A stretch of DNA of 64,000 nucleotides from the NCBI RefSeq assembly GCF_001457455.1, contig NZ_LN831026.1, positions 2,232,001 through 2,296,000 of the forward strand, given 5' to 3'. Both the position numbers and the translations under genes were made by a program. Of the stretch, positions 48,172 to 56,000 are shown piece after piece; within the stretch, counting starts at the first letter, position 1, and each line of letters begins with the position of its first letter. Origin of the DNA: Corynebacterium diphtheriae. GTDB taxonomy: Bacteria; Actinomycetota; Actinomycetes; Mycobacteriales; Mycobacteriaceae. The notes below the pieces were generated by a model. That model had not been told where the DNA came from. It was given only the letters and a program-made list of their open reading frames with translations, and did no database searches.

Positions 48172-49030
48172 GGTGCTGTCGCAAAGTTGGGTTGCCGTCG
48201 GCAGGATCAGCGGTCATGGGCATTTTCTCTGGTCGGCACTACCCTCAAGACGTCATTCTGTGGGCAGTGCGCTGGTATTGCCGCTACGGGGTGTCCTACC
48301 GCGACCTGGAAGAGATGCTCACTGAACGTGGTGCACCAGTGGATTACACCACCATCTACCGGTGGGTGCAGAACTACGGTCCCAAACTGGATAAACGGAC
48401 CCGCTGGTACCGCAAAGGATCTGTAGCCTTCGCCGACTCCTGGCGAGTGGATGAAACCTACATCCGGGTAGGTGGAAGGTGGTGCTACCTCTACTGGGCC
48501 GTCACCAAGGACGGCCGGACTCTGGACTATTACATGTCCACCCGACGCAACACGACAGCAGCAACGCGATTTTTGGGAAAAGCGCTGCGTAGCACTGGTC
48601 ACCGTGTCCGCAACGGTGAGGAACCCAGTGGTCCTCGGATCATCTGTACCGACAAAGCACCCACCTACGCTGCAGCGATCAAGGAACTGATCGACGAGCA
48701 TAAGCTGTCGAGGACAGTAGTTCACCGGCAGGTGAAACACCTCAACAATGTGATCGAGGGAGATCACAGCCGGCTCAAACGGGTCCTGGGTTCCAAAGGT
48801 GGCGGGTTCAAGAATCCGGTGTCAGCGTACAGGACACTGCAGGGTATGGAGGCGATGCACGCGCTGCGCAAAGGCCAGGGCAGGGTGTGTTCGCCTTCGG
48901 GTGTCCGAACCCGGATGCGGTGATCGTCGCCAAGGCTTTCACAGGCGCCTGAGAGATCAGGGCTACAGGGTTGTGGACCGCCTTCTCGATCAGCGTCTGG
49001 GCACCGCCCGCTCCACTTTGCAACAGTACC
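48172..49030 (+). mobile_element. IS6-family insertion sequence (IS1628-like), intact
   Basis: 859 bp bounded by inverted ends GGTGCTGTCGCAAAGTTGG (left, 48172-48190) and the complement of GGTACTGTTGCAAAGTG (right, 49014-49030). One transposase gene fills the interior. No matching 8-bp duplication flanks it, so it may have arisen by replicative rearrangement with loss of one flank, as IS6 elements often do. Confidence 0.82.
48216..48923 (+). CDS. IS6-family transposase
   Basis: A 235-residue DDE transposase beginning MGIFSGRHYPQDVILWAVRW. The catalytic triad is visible in WRVDETYIRV, ICTDKAPTY and NNVIEGDHSRLKR. Full family length, no frame damage, so the element may be mobile. The frame continues upstream to 48030 into unrelated sequence, hence the ATG just inside the left end is chosen. 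Confidence 0.88.
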   Translation: MGIFSGRHYPQDVILWAVRWYCRYGVSYRDLEEMLTERGAPVDYTTIYRWVQNYGPKLDKRTRWYRKGSVAFADSWRVDETYIRVGGRWCYLYWAVTKDGRTLDYYMSTRRNTTAATRFLGKALRSTGHRVRNGEEPSGPRIICTDKAPTYAAAIKELIDEHKLSRTVVHRQVKHLNNVIEGDHSRLKRVLGSKGGGFKNPVSAYRTLQGMEAMHALRKGQGRVCSPSGVRTRMR

Positions 49031-49048
49031 CTTTAGAAAGTGTTCTCA

Positions 49049-49429
49049 TTATATTCCTTTTTGGATGTTTACATTTTTTGCTGCTTTATTTGCAACGACT
49101 GCCCCCGCAATAAATCCAGCGAAGAGAACACCATAAGCTAGAATTCCAGAAACTACAGGCAGAACAGGGGGAAAAGCTTGAAAGAAAGAGGACACAAGTA
49201 GAATTGCCGTAATCCCAAGGGTGATAATTCCCGTAGCTTGCAGAATAGGGGTTGCCTTGCGATGTCCTTCTAACCAAGCACTGTCCGATTTCTTCGTCTC
49301 TTTAGTACGAATACCAATGGCAGAGTTCCGCTGAATATTTCCTGACATTGCCACTTTAGGAAGCGTCAGACACAATACGCTTAATAGAATCAGCCCCACT
49401 GAAGCGGATAACGCTGCGGCGATTGGCAT
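49049..49429 (-). CDS. SdpI-family membrane protein
   Basis: A 126-residue protein with three to four helices and the SdpI signature GIRTKETKKSDSAWLEGHRK between the first and second helix. SdpI in Bacillus gives immunity to a toxic peptide and signals; in corynebacteria such proteins are usually of unknown role. No toxin partner is recognisable here, and the IS6 end lies only 18 bp beyond its stop, so a downstream partner may have been lost. A strong inverted repeat lies 41 bp upstream. Confidence 0.75.
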   Translation of the reverse strand: MPIAAALSASVGLILLSVLCLTLPKVAMSGNIQRNSAIGIRTKETKKSDSAWLEGHRKATPILQATGIITLGITAILLVSSFFQAFPPVLPVVSGILAYGVLFAGFIAGAVVANKAAKNVNIQKGI

Positions 49430-49469
49430 GTATCTCTCTCCTTATTTAAAAGATGTACTTAAGGATTGC

Positions 49470-49507
49470 TTAACTAAGCAACAGGATCTTGCCTGTTGCT
49501 TAGTTAA
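49470..49507. promoter_or_regulatory. 16-bp perfect inverted repeat upstream of the SdpI-like gene
   Basis: TTAACTAAGCAACAGG (49470-49485) and its exact complement (49492-49507) with a 6-nt spacer. Position suggests an operator or a terminator of a lost upstream gene; on the plus strand it is followed by ACAAAA, not a U-tract. Confidence 0.55.
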
Positions 49508-49686
49508 ACAAAAGCAGTGGCCAGATGGACTTCATACACGACGCACAGCCGATGTGCAACCCTAGGTAGTTGGAAGCTTTCACACAACCGGACCACCCCA
49601 AAAATAGGGCAGCGTTATAAAATTGTTGCCTAATAGGATTGCTTTTCATTTTGGACATATGTTTCACATGTTCTGTCTAAACAAGG

Positions 49687-49885
49687 TTGGTCCGTGTCAG
49701 CTTGTTCCTGCTAGCAACACCAGTCCACCAAGATCGAGTCAACTTCCGCACCGAGATCAAGAAGGCCATTACGACCGTCACGAAGTTCTGGCCGGACGCA
49801 GGCATCACCGCAGACCCTCAAAGGCGTCACAATCCAACGCGGCCAACCTTCCATCACCATCAAACCGAAAAAGGAACTCGGCTAA
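49687..49885 (+). pseudogene. unidentified gene remnant
   Basis: A plus-strand stretch reads DRVNFRTEIKKAITTVTKFW-PDAGITADP, then needs a frame change near 49815 to continue GVTIQRGQPSITIKPKKELG and stop at about 49885, just before a good terminator. The coding look and the terminator suggest the 3' end of a former gene; family not recognised. Confidence 0.35.
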
Positions 49886-49893
49886 CACCACCA

Positions 49894-49911
49894 AGCACCC
49901 CGTGGGGTGCT
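49894..49911 (+). terminator. rho-independent terminator
   Basis: AGCACCCC-GT-GGGGTGCT followed by TTTCCTTTT, just downstream of the unidentified remnant. Confidence 0.75.
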
Positions 49912-49930
49912 TTTCCTTTTGCCTTGGTCA

Positions 49931-49971
49931 GCTTGGATTCTAGTCGTTGTTGCAACGACTAGAATCCAAGC
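49931..49971. repeat. 19-bp perfect inverted repeat at the edge of the GC-rich cassette
   Basis: GCTTGGATTCTAGTCGTTG (49931-49949), TTG, then the exact complement (49953-49971). Base composition changes from average to strongly GC-rich just to its right. It may be a junction left by integration or a very strong hairpin. Confidence 0.7.
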
Positions 49972-50001
49972 CGCCAACCGCGAGGCCTAGTCCACACGCT
50001 C

Positions 50002-50036
50002 AAAGGCGCGCTTCCCATTGCGGGAAGCGCGCCTTT
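50002..50036 (-). terminator. terminator of the cupin-CMD-DUF2255-AKR operon
   Basis: AAAGGCGCGCTTCCC (50002-50016) pairs perfectly with 50022-50036 around 5 nt, 11 bp beyond the cupin stop; on the minus strand the stem ends in TTT. Confidence 0.7.
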
Positions 50037-50047
50037 CGCATGCGGTT

Positions 50048-50467
50048 TTAGAGCGCGTCGTACTCCGCATCCGTGACCGGCTCGAGCCATTCGTTGGTCG
50101 CGCCCTCGACCGGATCGGAAAACGCAATATGGCTGAACCACGAGTCCTTCGCAGCGCCGTGCCAGTGCTTGACCTCCGGCGAGAAATACATGGTCGTGCC
50201 AGCCGTGAGACGCACGGGTTCCTCGCCCTCGATCTGTGCCCAGCCCTCGCCGGCCGTGCAGATAATCGTCTGGCCCGCCTTGTGATGGATATGCCAGTTG
50301 TTGCGACAGCCCGGCTCGAACGTCACGTTGGCCAGTCCCACGGCCTCGCCGGACTCGAGCGGCTTTAAGTAGGACTGCCCCACGAAGTACTGGGCGTAAG
50401 CGTCGTTGGGAGCTCCGATACCGAAGCGGTCAGCAGTTTCAAATTCGGTACGGGATGCGTATTTCAT
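50048..50467 (-). CDS. cupin-domain protein
   Basis: A 139-residue single-domain cupin. Motif 1 is GCRNNWHIHHKAGQTIICTAG with the metal-binding His residues and motif 2 lies around TMYFSPEVKHWHGA. Such small cupins accompany carboxymuconolactone decarboxylase and aldo-keto reductase genes in other bacteria and may act on quinone- or aldehyde-type substrates. It is the last gene of a GC-rich four-gene minus-strand run, 45 bp after the CMD gene. Confidence 0.8.
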   Translation of the reverse strand: MKYASRTEFETADRFGIGAPNDAYAQYFVGQSYLKPLESGEAVGLANVTFEPGCRNNWHIHHKAGQTIICTAGEGWAQIEGEEPVRLTAGTTMYFSPEVKHWHGAAKDSWFSHIAFSDPVEGATNEWLEPVTDAEYDAL

Positions 50468-50512
50468 ATCAAATCTCTTTCATGCAGCGTTGACGTATAT
50501 AAGGGTGCGGAT

Positions 50513-51178
50513 TTAAGAATTCCGCGACTCGGCCGCGTTCTTAATGGCGGCCAGCGCGGCCAGCGAACGCGGATAGCCCACGAGCGGCACCATGACGAGC
50601 ACGCAACGCTCGAGGTACTCGCGCGTGGCCCCCAGGTTCATGTTCGCACCAGCGTGCGCGATAGCGGGTCCATCGACCCCGCCTTGGGCGACGAGGTAGA
50701 AGAAGGTGGCGAGCTCGCGGGCGGCATCGGAAAGCCCAGCGCGCGTGTAGTAATCGCCAAAGCAATTGGCAGCAAGCAGGTAGTTGATGTCGCTCGCCTG
50801 CCAGAAGTCCGCCATCTGTTCGCCAAAGTAGGCGACTTGTTTGGCGGTGCCAGCCGCGCGGCGGGTCTCGGGCGTCACAGTGCCGCGCTCTTCCTCGTCT
50901 GCGCCGTACGCGTCGACGAGGGCCTGATGGAAGGCACGCGTGCGACCGATGCCCAGATAGGCCGTGGCCTGGTAGGTCACCTCCCGCGCGAGCGTCGGGT
51001 CGACGTCCGGCAGCCGCAGGCGGAACTCGTCGATGCCGCCGCAGCCCAGCAGGCTGGCGAGCGTGACGATGTCAGTAGTTTCCTTATCGAGCTGCGCGCG
51101 CTCTAGGACCTCGCGGTCCGCGAAACGGGCGAAGAGCTCAGCGAATTCGGGGGCCAACCCCCGTGTATGCAGCGACAT
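50513..51178 (-). CDS. carboxymuconolactone decarboxylase family protein
   Basis: A 221-residue protein with two CMD-type helical halves: LDKETTDIVTLASLLGCGG near residue 30-50 and LSDAARELATFFYLVAQGG near 150. The Cys-x-x-Cys of AhpD-like members is absent (LLGCGG only), so a plain peroxidase role is doubtful. Codon third positions are almost all G or C, unlike flanking genes. Function in the cassette is inferred to be redox or aromatic-compound related. Confidence 0.72.
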   Translation of the reverse strand: MSLHTRGLAPEFAELFARFADREVLERAQLDKETTDIVTLASLLGCGGIDEFRLRLPDVDPTLAREVTYQATAYLGIGRTRAFHQALVDAYGADEEERGTVTPETRRAAGTAKQVAYFGEQMADFWQASDINYLLAANCFGDYYTRAGLSDAARELATFFYLVAQGGVDGPAIAHAGANMNLGATREYLERCVLVMVPLVGYPRSLAALAAIKNAAESRNS

Positions 51179-51232
51179 ACTACAATGATGACACCACGAC
51201 CTACGGTCTCACCAGGCCCCACCACAACAGAT

Positions 51233-51598
51233 TTAGGCGGGAAGGATTTCCACGCAGGCGCTCGCGGGCCCTTCGGCCATCATGGGCGGCAGGTACGAGC
51301 TGCCCGCATACTTGGACTCGTACGCGGCGGAGATGGCTGGGGTAAGGGCCGCATCGGCAGGCTCGAAACGCACGTTGAAGTCGGAGCCTGCGGCACGGAT
51401 CATACCCGCCTTCTGGGCGATCGCCGCGCGGTACCACTTGCCGCGCGGACCGTTCCATGCACGCACGTAGAGGCGGTCGTCGACGACAACGGACCAAATC
51501 CACGTCGGCGTTCCGTGCGTCGCACCATCCGGATGCAGAGGCGCAATGTGCAAATCGTCCGCCGCATCAATAGCAGCAAGAATGTTTTTATCCCACAT
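51233..51598 (-). CDS. DUF2255 family protein
   Basis: A 121-residue protein. AAGGAGAA precedes the ATG at 51598; the longer frame to 51700 overlaps the aldo-keto reductase gene and is rejected. The core TPTWIWSVVVDDRLYVRAW-NGPRGKWYRAA matches the DUF2255 (flavin-reductase-like split barrel relatives) pattern. It overlaps the stop of the aldo-keto reductase gene by 11 bp, indicating coupled translation. Function unknown. Confidence 0.75.
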   Translation of the reverse strand: MWDKNILAAIDAADDLHIAPLHPDGATHGTPTWIWSVVVDDRLYVRAWNGPRGKWYRAAIAQKAGMIRAAGSDFNVRFEPADAALTPAISAAYESKYAGSSYLPPMMAEGPASACVEILPA

Positions 51599-52442
51599 GA
51601 TTATTCTCCTTGATGTAACCCAACAGCCCGCGGACCGTTTCCACGTTGGTGTGATCGAAGCAGCTAAAGCCAGGCTCCTCGAGTGAAGCGAGCGCCGCAT
51701 GGTCGGACTCGGTAAGCGAGAAGTCGAAGACGTCGAGGTTCTCCGCCATGCGCTCCGGACGCACGGTCTTCGGGATCGCGATGACGTCGAGGTCGAGCAG
51801 GTAACGCAGCGCGACCTGGCCGGCAGTCTTGCCGTGAGCGGAGGCGATTTCGTTCAGGACGGGGTTGGCAAAGATGTTGTTCATGCCCTCGGCGAACGGG
51901 CCCCAGGACATGTGCGCCACGCCGAGGTCGTCCATCACGGTGTGGTCCTCACGCGCGGGGCGGAAGACATGGGTCTCAATCTGGTTGACCATCGGCGTGA
52001 CATCAGAGAACGCCGCGATATCGAGCATGCGGTTGGGGTTGAAGTTGGACACGCCGATGGCGGAGGCGAGGCCGTCGGAGTACGCGCGTTCGAGGTCGCG
52101 CCACGCACCGTAGTAGTCGTTGTAGGCCTGGTGCAGCAGCACGAGGTCCACATGGTCGGTACCTAGGCGTTCGAGCGATTCCTGCAGTGAATCGTAGGCG
52201 CGACCGTAGTTGGTGACCCACACCTTCGTCACGAGGAAGATATCGTCGCGCGCCACGCCGGAGTCCTTGATGCCCGCACCGACGCCGCGCTCGTTGAAAT
52301 ACGCCTGCGCCGTGTCAATGAGCCGATAGCCCGCGTCGAGCGCCTGGGCCACGGTGCGCTCGGTGGTGTCGTCGTCAATCTGGAAGACGCCGTAGCCCAG
52401 CTTCGGCATCTGCAGTCCGTTTGCAAGTGTTGTAAATTCCAT
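51588..52442 (-). CDS. aldo-keto reductase
   Basis: A 284-residue NADPH-dependent AKR of the 2,5-diketogluconate reductase type. Catalytic residues are visible: Asp and Tyr in GYRLIDTAQAYFNE, Lys in LVTKVWV, His in LVLLHQAYNDY; the cofactor end is IPKTVRPERMAENLDVFDF. The start at 52442 (MEFTTLANGLQMPK) is the family start; the 24 extra residues of the longer frame are unrelated. First gene of the cassette, divergent from a LysR gene across 74 bp, the usual arrangement for LysR-controlled operons. Confidence 0.9.
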   Translation of the reverse strand: MEFTTLANGLQMPKLGYGVFQIDDDTTERTVAQALDAGYRLIDTAQAYFNERGVGAGIKDSGVARDDIFLVTKVWVTNYGRAYDSLQESLERLGTDHVDLVLLHQAYNDYYGAWRDLERAYSDGLASAIGVSNFNPNRMLDIAAFSDVTPMVNQIETHVFRPAREDHTVMDDLGVAHMSWGPFAEGMNNIFANPVLNEIASAHGKTAGQVALRYLLDLDVIAIPKTVRPERMAENLDVFDFSLTESDHAALASLEEPGFSCFDHTNVETVRGLLGYIKENNHVG

Positions 52443-52516
52443 GAACCCACTATGACATGCCTGCTGTGCATGCGTACAATGCTTTTTCAACAGACCACTA
52501 TGCACTGGAGACATAC

Positions 52517-53314
52517 ATGGAGCTTGAACAGCTGCGCCAACTTCAGGCCGTCGCGGAAGAAGGCACGATTTCCGCGGCTGCCGATGCCCTCCACCTCACC
52601 CAGCCCGCCCTCTCCCGGTCCATCCAACGGCTGGAACGTGAACTCGGAACCGAGCTGTTCCGCCGGACGAAGAACCACGTCGAATTCAACGAGGCTGGCG
52701 AGCTCGCGCTGGCCGCAGCCGCGGACCTCACTGCGCGCGCGGAGACGCTGCGCCGAGACCTGGCGGCGCTGAGTAGGAAGCAGCGGACGGTGACGGTGGC
52801 ATCGGCAGCACCGGCGCCGAGCTGGCGGCTTGCGAAGCTCGCGACGCAGTTCATGCCGGGGCTCATCCTCGACCCGGAGCTCGCGGCGAATCCGGAGCGC
52901 GCCGACGCGGACCTGCGCATCACGCTGCGCCCACCCGGCCACCAGCTCATGACGGAGGACCTCTACGCCAACGTGCCCGCGGAGCATCGGCTGGCGGGCC
53001 GGCGCCACGTGCGGTTCGCGGACCTCAACGGCGAGCCCTTCCTCGTGCTCGCGGACATCGGTTTTTGGATGGACGTCGTGCGCTCGCACCTGCCGGACAG
53101 CGAGCTGCTCGTCCAGCGCGACGCGACCGTCTTCGAGCAGCTCCTCGCGCACTCGCCCCTGCTGGCGTTTAGCACCCAGGTCTCCCAGCCCCGCCCCGGC
53201 CGCACGTCCATCCCGCTTGCCGACGCCTCCGCGCACGCCACCTTCTTCCTTGCCCCCGGCCCCCACGCCTCGGCGTCCGCGCGCGAGCTCTACGCGGCGA
53301 TTACTAGAAGCTAA
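52517..53314 (+). CDS. LysR-family transcriptional regulator
   Basis: A 265-residue LysR protein. The N-terminal winged helix-turn-helix MELEQLRQLQAVAEEGTISA ... ALHLTQPALSRSIQRLE is typical; the effector domain is somewhat short. GGAG lies 6 nt before the ATG at 52517, deciding against the longer frame from 52457. Divergent from the aldo-keto reductase operon and of the same extreme GC content, so it most likely controls that operon in response to a substrate. Confidence 0.9.
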   Translation: MELEQLRQLQAVAEEGTISAAADALHLTQPALSRSIQRLERELGTELFRRTKNHVEFNEAGELALAAAADLTARAETLRRDLAALSRKQRTVTVASAAPAPSWRLAKLATQFMPGLILDPELAANPERADADLRITLRPPGHQLMTEDLYANVPAEHRLAGRRHVRFADLNGEPFLVLADIGFWMDVVRSHLPDSELLVQRDATVFEQLLAHSPLLAFSTQVSQPRPGRTSIPLADASAHATFFLAPGPHASASARELYAAITRS

Positions 53315-53475
53315 GGCGCATCTGGTGCCAAGCCTCGCCGCGGCGCGCTGGCTCGTCGCGAAGCAGTTCACACACGTCTCAGGGGTTTCTTCTTGCCACT
53401 AGGTGCACTAGAGTTAACAAGGATTGTCTTTCTCCTCAGAAGACACACGCGCACATCACATCGAGGGAGAACACA

Positions 53476-55296
53476 GTGCAGCAACGACGAAGGCTGATAA
53501 GCCGCACGCCGAAACCAGTCACAGCAGCCATCATGGCCATCACCTTGGTCGGCGCAGCAGCCGTAGGCGTAAGCACCCACACCGTGCTATTTACCCAAGG
53601 CGACGCCATCGCCCCCATCAACCCAGAGCTGACCACATCCAGCCTTGCCGACGGCAACAACGTGCTGGTCACCGACCCAGCAATCGCCACCCAAGGCGAA
53701 GGCGAAGGCCCCAAAACCGTCAAAGAATTCCACCGCGAACAACCCTTCTCACAGTTCGCGCTCACTTGGAACGGCGAACGCGACATCGCAGCCTTCGTCC
53801 GTGGCCAACGCCCCGACGGCACTTGGACCGAATGGTTCGACACCGAACCTCTCGACTACGGATCAGACAACCCCAACCACAAAAAGGGCACCGACCTGAT
53901 CTACATCGAACCCACCACCACAGTGCAGGTATCCATCAGCGGCGTTGACGTCCTTGGCCCCGACGCAGCCAACTTGGACGCAGTCTTTATCGACGGAGGA
54001 ACCTCCGATCTCCCCGAAAACGGCATCAACCTCACCGCCGACTCCGACGGCATGCCCCGCGTCATCTCCCGCGCAGGCTGGGGTGCCGACGAATCCCTCC
54101 GCTGCTCCGGACCAGAATACGAAGACTCCACCGCAGCCATCGTCATCCACCACACCGCCGGCTCCAACAACTACAGCCAAAAAGAATCCCCCGGCATCAT
54201 GCGCGGCATCTACAAATACCACGCACAAACCCTCGGCTGGTGCGACATCGGATACCACGCCCTCGCCGACAAATACGGCAACCTCTTCGAAGGCCGCTAC
54301 GGCGGACTAAACAAGAGCATCGTCGGCGCACACGCAGGTGGCTTCAACTCCAACACCTGGGCTATCTCCATGATGGGCAACTACGACGTAGTCCAGCCCC
54401 CACAAGTCATGATCAAATCCGTCGGCGAACTCGCCGGCTGGCGCGCCAAAGTCGCAGGTATCGACCCCAAGGGCTACGACACCCACTACTCCGAAGGCTC
54501 CAGCTACACCTTCTACCCCTACGGCCAAGCAGTACGCCTGCCCAACATCTTCGCCCACCGCGACGTAGGAAACACCTCCTGCCCAGGCCAATACGGATAC
54601 GCCCAAATGGACAACATCCGCAACATCGCCAAGCAGAAATACGACTCGATCCGCTCCGGCTCCGGCGCGACAGCACCCGCTGCACCGTCTACGCCAGCAA
54701 AACCAGCGCCTGCACCAGCCGCTCCCGCAGCACCTTCTGCGCCAGCCGCAACCGCTGACACTAATCCCATCGCGCGACTCAGCCAAGGCTCCACCCCTGC
54801 AAACACAGGCTCCTTGGTCGGACTTGCCGTCGCAGCAGCCACCACACTCGGTCTGATCGGCAACCTTAACAACATTGGCGACATCCCCGTCATCGGCGGG
54901 CTGAAACTCTCCCAGCTCCAGCCCATCATCGGCAAAATCGTTGAACTCCTTGGCAACAACGACATCTCCCGTGTATGGCGCGACGTAAACTCCTTCGCCA
55001 GCGCAGCCCTCGGCAACGCCCGCTCCCCCATCGCCCACTACGCCTCTGCCACCGGCACCCCCATCGACTACGCCCTCTTTGACAACGGCATCGTGATCAG
55101 CAACCCAGAAACCGGCACCAACGCCCTCTGGGGAACCATCGGCGACCTATGGGCACAACAAGGCTTCGAAGCCGGCCCCCTAGGACTACCCACCAGCTCC
55201 GTCTTTGAAGTTGACGGCCTCCAGCGCGTGAACTTCCAACACGGCTACATCACCTTCAACCCAGCAACAAGCGCCATCGACATCCAGGTGCAGTAA
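53476..55296 (+). CDS. secreted N-acetylmuramoyl-L-alanine amidase/PGRP with LGFP-like tail (Rv3811-like)
   Basis: A 606-residue secreted protein. GAGGGAG precedes the GTG start; signal sequence AAIMAITLVGAAAVGV. After an N-terminal domain, the amidase_2/PGRP domain spans about 195-390 with zinc ligands in IVIHHTAGSNN and FAHRDVGNTSCPG and the block YHALADKYGNLFEGRYGG. A Pro/Ala-rich linker (about 395-425) leads to a C-terminal region ending with LGFP-like segments (GPLGLPTSSVFEVDG, QHGYITFNPATSA). It should hydrolyse or bind peptidoglycan and be held in the wall. Found near glf in Mycobacterium too, so the island separates old neighbours. Confidence 0.87.
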   Translation: MQQRRRLISRTPKPVTAAIMAITLVGAAAVGVSTHTVLFTQGDAIAPINPELTTSSLADGNNVLVTDPAIATQGEGEGPKTVKEFHREQPFSQFALTWNGERDIAAFVRGQRPDGTWTEWFDTEPLDYGSDNPNHKKGTDLIYIEPTTTVQVSISGVDVLGPDAANLDAVFIDGGTSDLPENGINLTADSDGMPRVISRAGWGADESLRCSGPEYEDSTAAIVIHHTAGSNNYSQKESPGIMRGIYKYHAQTLGWCDIGYHALADKYGNLFEGRYGGLNKSIVGAHAGGFNSNTWAISMMGNYDVVQPPQVMIKSVGELAGWRAKVAGIDPKGYDTHYSEGSSYTFYPYGQAVRLPNIFAHRDVGNTSCPGQYGYAQMDNIRNIAKQKYDSIRSGSGATAPAAPSTPAKPAPAPAAPAAPSAPAATADTNPIARLSQGSTPANTGSLVGLAVAAATTLGLIGNLNNIGDIPVIGGLKLSQLQPIIGKIVELLGNNDISRVWRDVNSFASAALGNARSPIAHYASATGTPIDYALFDNGIVISNPETGTNALWGTIGDLWAQQGFEAGPLGLPTSSVFEVDGLQRVNFQHGYITFNPATSAIDIQVQ

Positions 55297-55305
55297 CAAG
55301 CACAA

Positions 55306-55327
55306 GCTCGCCCCAGCCGGGGCGAGC
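55306..55327 (+). terminator. rho-independent terminator of the amidase gene
   Basis: GCTCGCCCC-AGCC-GGGGCGAGC followed by TTTTTG, 10 bp after the stop. Confidence 0.92.
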
Positions 55328-55431
55328 TTTTTGTTTACCCATAATCTGCCAGCAATGTGGTTGTAGGATTTAGGTTTAGACGCTATAGATGACTCGGAAT
55401 GATCTCGAATCCTAAAAATCTGGAAAACAAA

Positions 55432-55647
55432 CTACGCGACGTAGTGGCGCAGAGATTTCTCGAAGATACGCAACAATGCGCTTTTGAACTGGCCGGTCAA
55501 GCTTTCGGAGTTCTTTAGCAGCACGCGGAGAAAACTCAATCGCCCAAGCTGATTGTCTCTAGCTCTCCGCACCGTATATTTCGCCCCTTGTGCCGTATTT
55601 GATGGGTTACTTACCTTTTTATGTTTGCGAGACATCGTAACGGCCAC
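55432..55647 (-). CDS. short basic hypothetical protein
   Basis: A possible 71-residue Arg/Lys-rich protein (KYTVRRARDNQLGRLSFLRV) starting with GTG. No ribosome site or family was recognised, and it may be a remnant in an otherwise gene-poor 0.7-kb stretch (55330-56000) between the amidase terminator and the defence block. Confidence 0.25.
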   Translation of the reverse strand: MAVTMSRKHKKVSNPSNTAQGAKYTVRRARDNQLGRLSFLRVLLKNSESLTGQFKSALLRIFEKSLRHYVA

Positions 55648-55748
55648 GCTCTGCCTTCGTCGGGATCCGGTAGCGCCACCGCAAAAATGGCATTATCAAT
55701 ACGCAGTAAATCAGAGTTTTATATGCACTGGCGGCGAAAGGGAAAACT

Positions 55749-55943
55749 TTGGGAAGTGTTTGGTTTGGGATTGTCTTGTTTGCTGGTGCGGCATTAACAA
55801 CGGCTACTGCTGCCTATGCTGCGCAGAAAAACAACCCACAGCATTCTCTAGTAGCGCGAGCTTCAAAAAGTGCGATGTGGAGTTTCTTGGCGACCCTAGT
55901 CTACGACGCAGAACACTGCGAGGATTGTAAAACTCTTCTGTAG
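55749..55943 (+). CDS. small hypothetical membrane protein
   Basis: A possible 64-residue protein from TTG at 55749 with AAAGGG shortly upstream: one helix (VWFGIVLFAGAALTTATAAYA), then a polar part ending with two Cys (HCEDCKTLL). Could be real, but only size and hydrophobicity support it. Confidence 0.35.
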   Translation: MGSVWFGIVLFAGAALTTATAAYAAQKNNPQHSLVARASKSAMWSFLATLVYDAEHCEDCKTLL

Positions 55944-55953
55944 ACCATTACAG

Positions 55954-55987
55954 GGTTCTTGCTGAGATGAAATTCTCAACAAGAACC
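55954..55987. terminator. 14-bp hairpin after rloB
   Basis: GGTTCTTGCTGAGA (55954-55967) pairs with 55974-55987 with one mismatch around 6 nt, 13 bp after the rloB stop. No U-tract on either strand; it would serve both the minus-strand defence genes and the small plus-strand frame. Confidence 0.5.
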
Positions 55988-56000
55988 ACTGCATAACTTT

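Noticed and set aside
47959-48426. Hydrophobic peptide MANKTVAMQIATGIAIPIAI as a possible small toxin
   Set aside because: Encoded by a short repeat tract, no ribosome site, and runs on into the IS6 element.
52487-53371. 294-residue minus-strand frame opposite the LysR gene
   Set aside because: Result of extreme GC bias in the cassette; the plus-strand LysR protein has clear family motifs.
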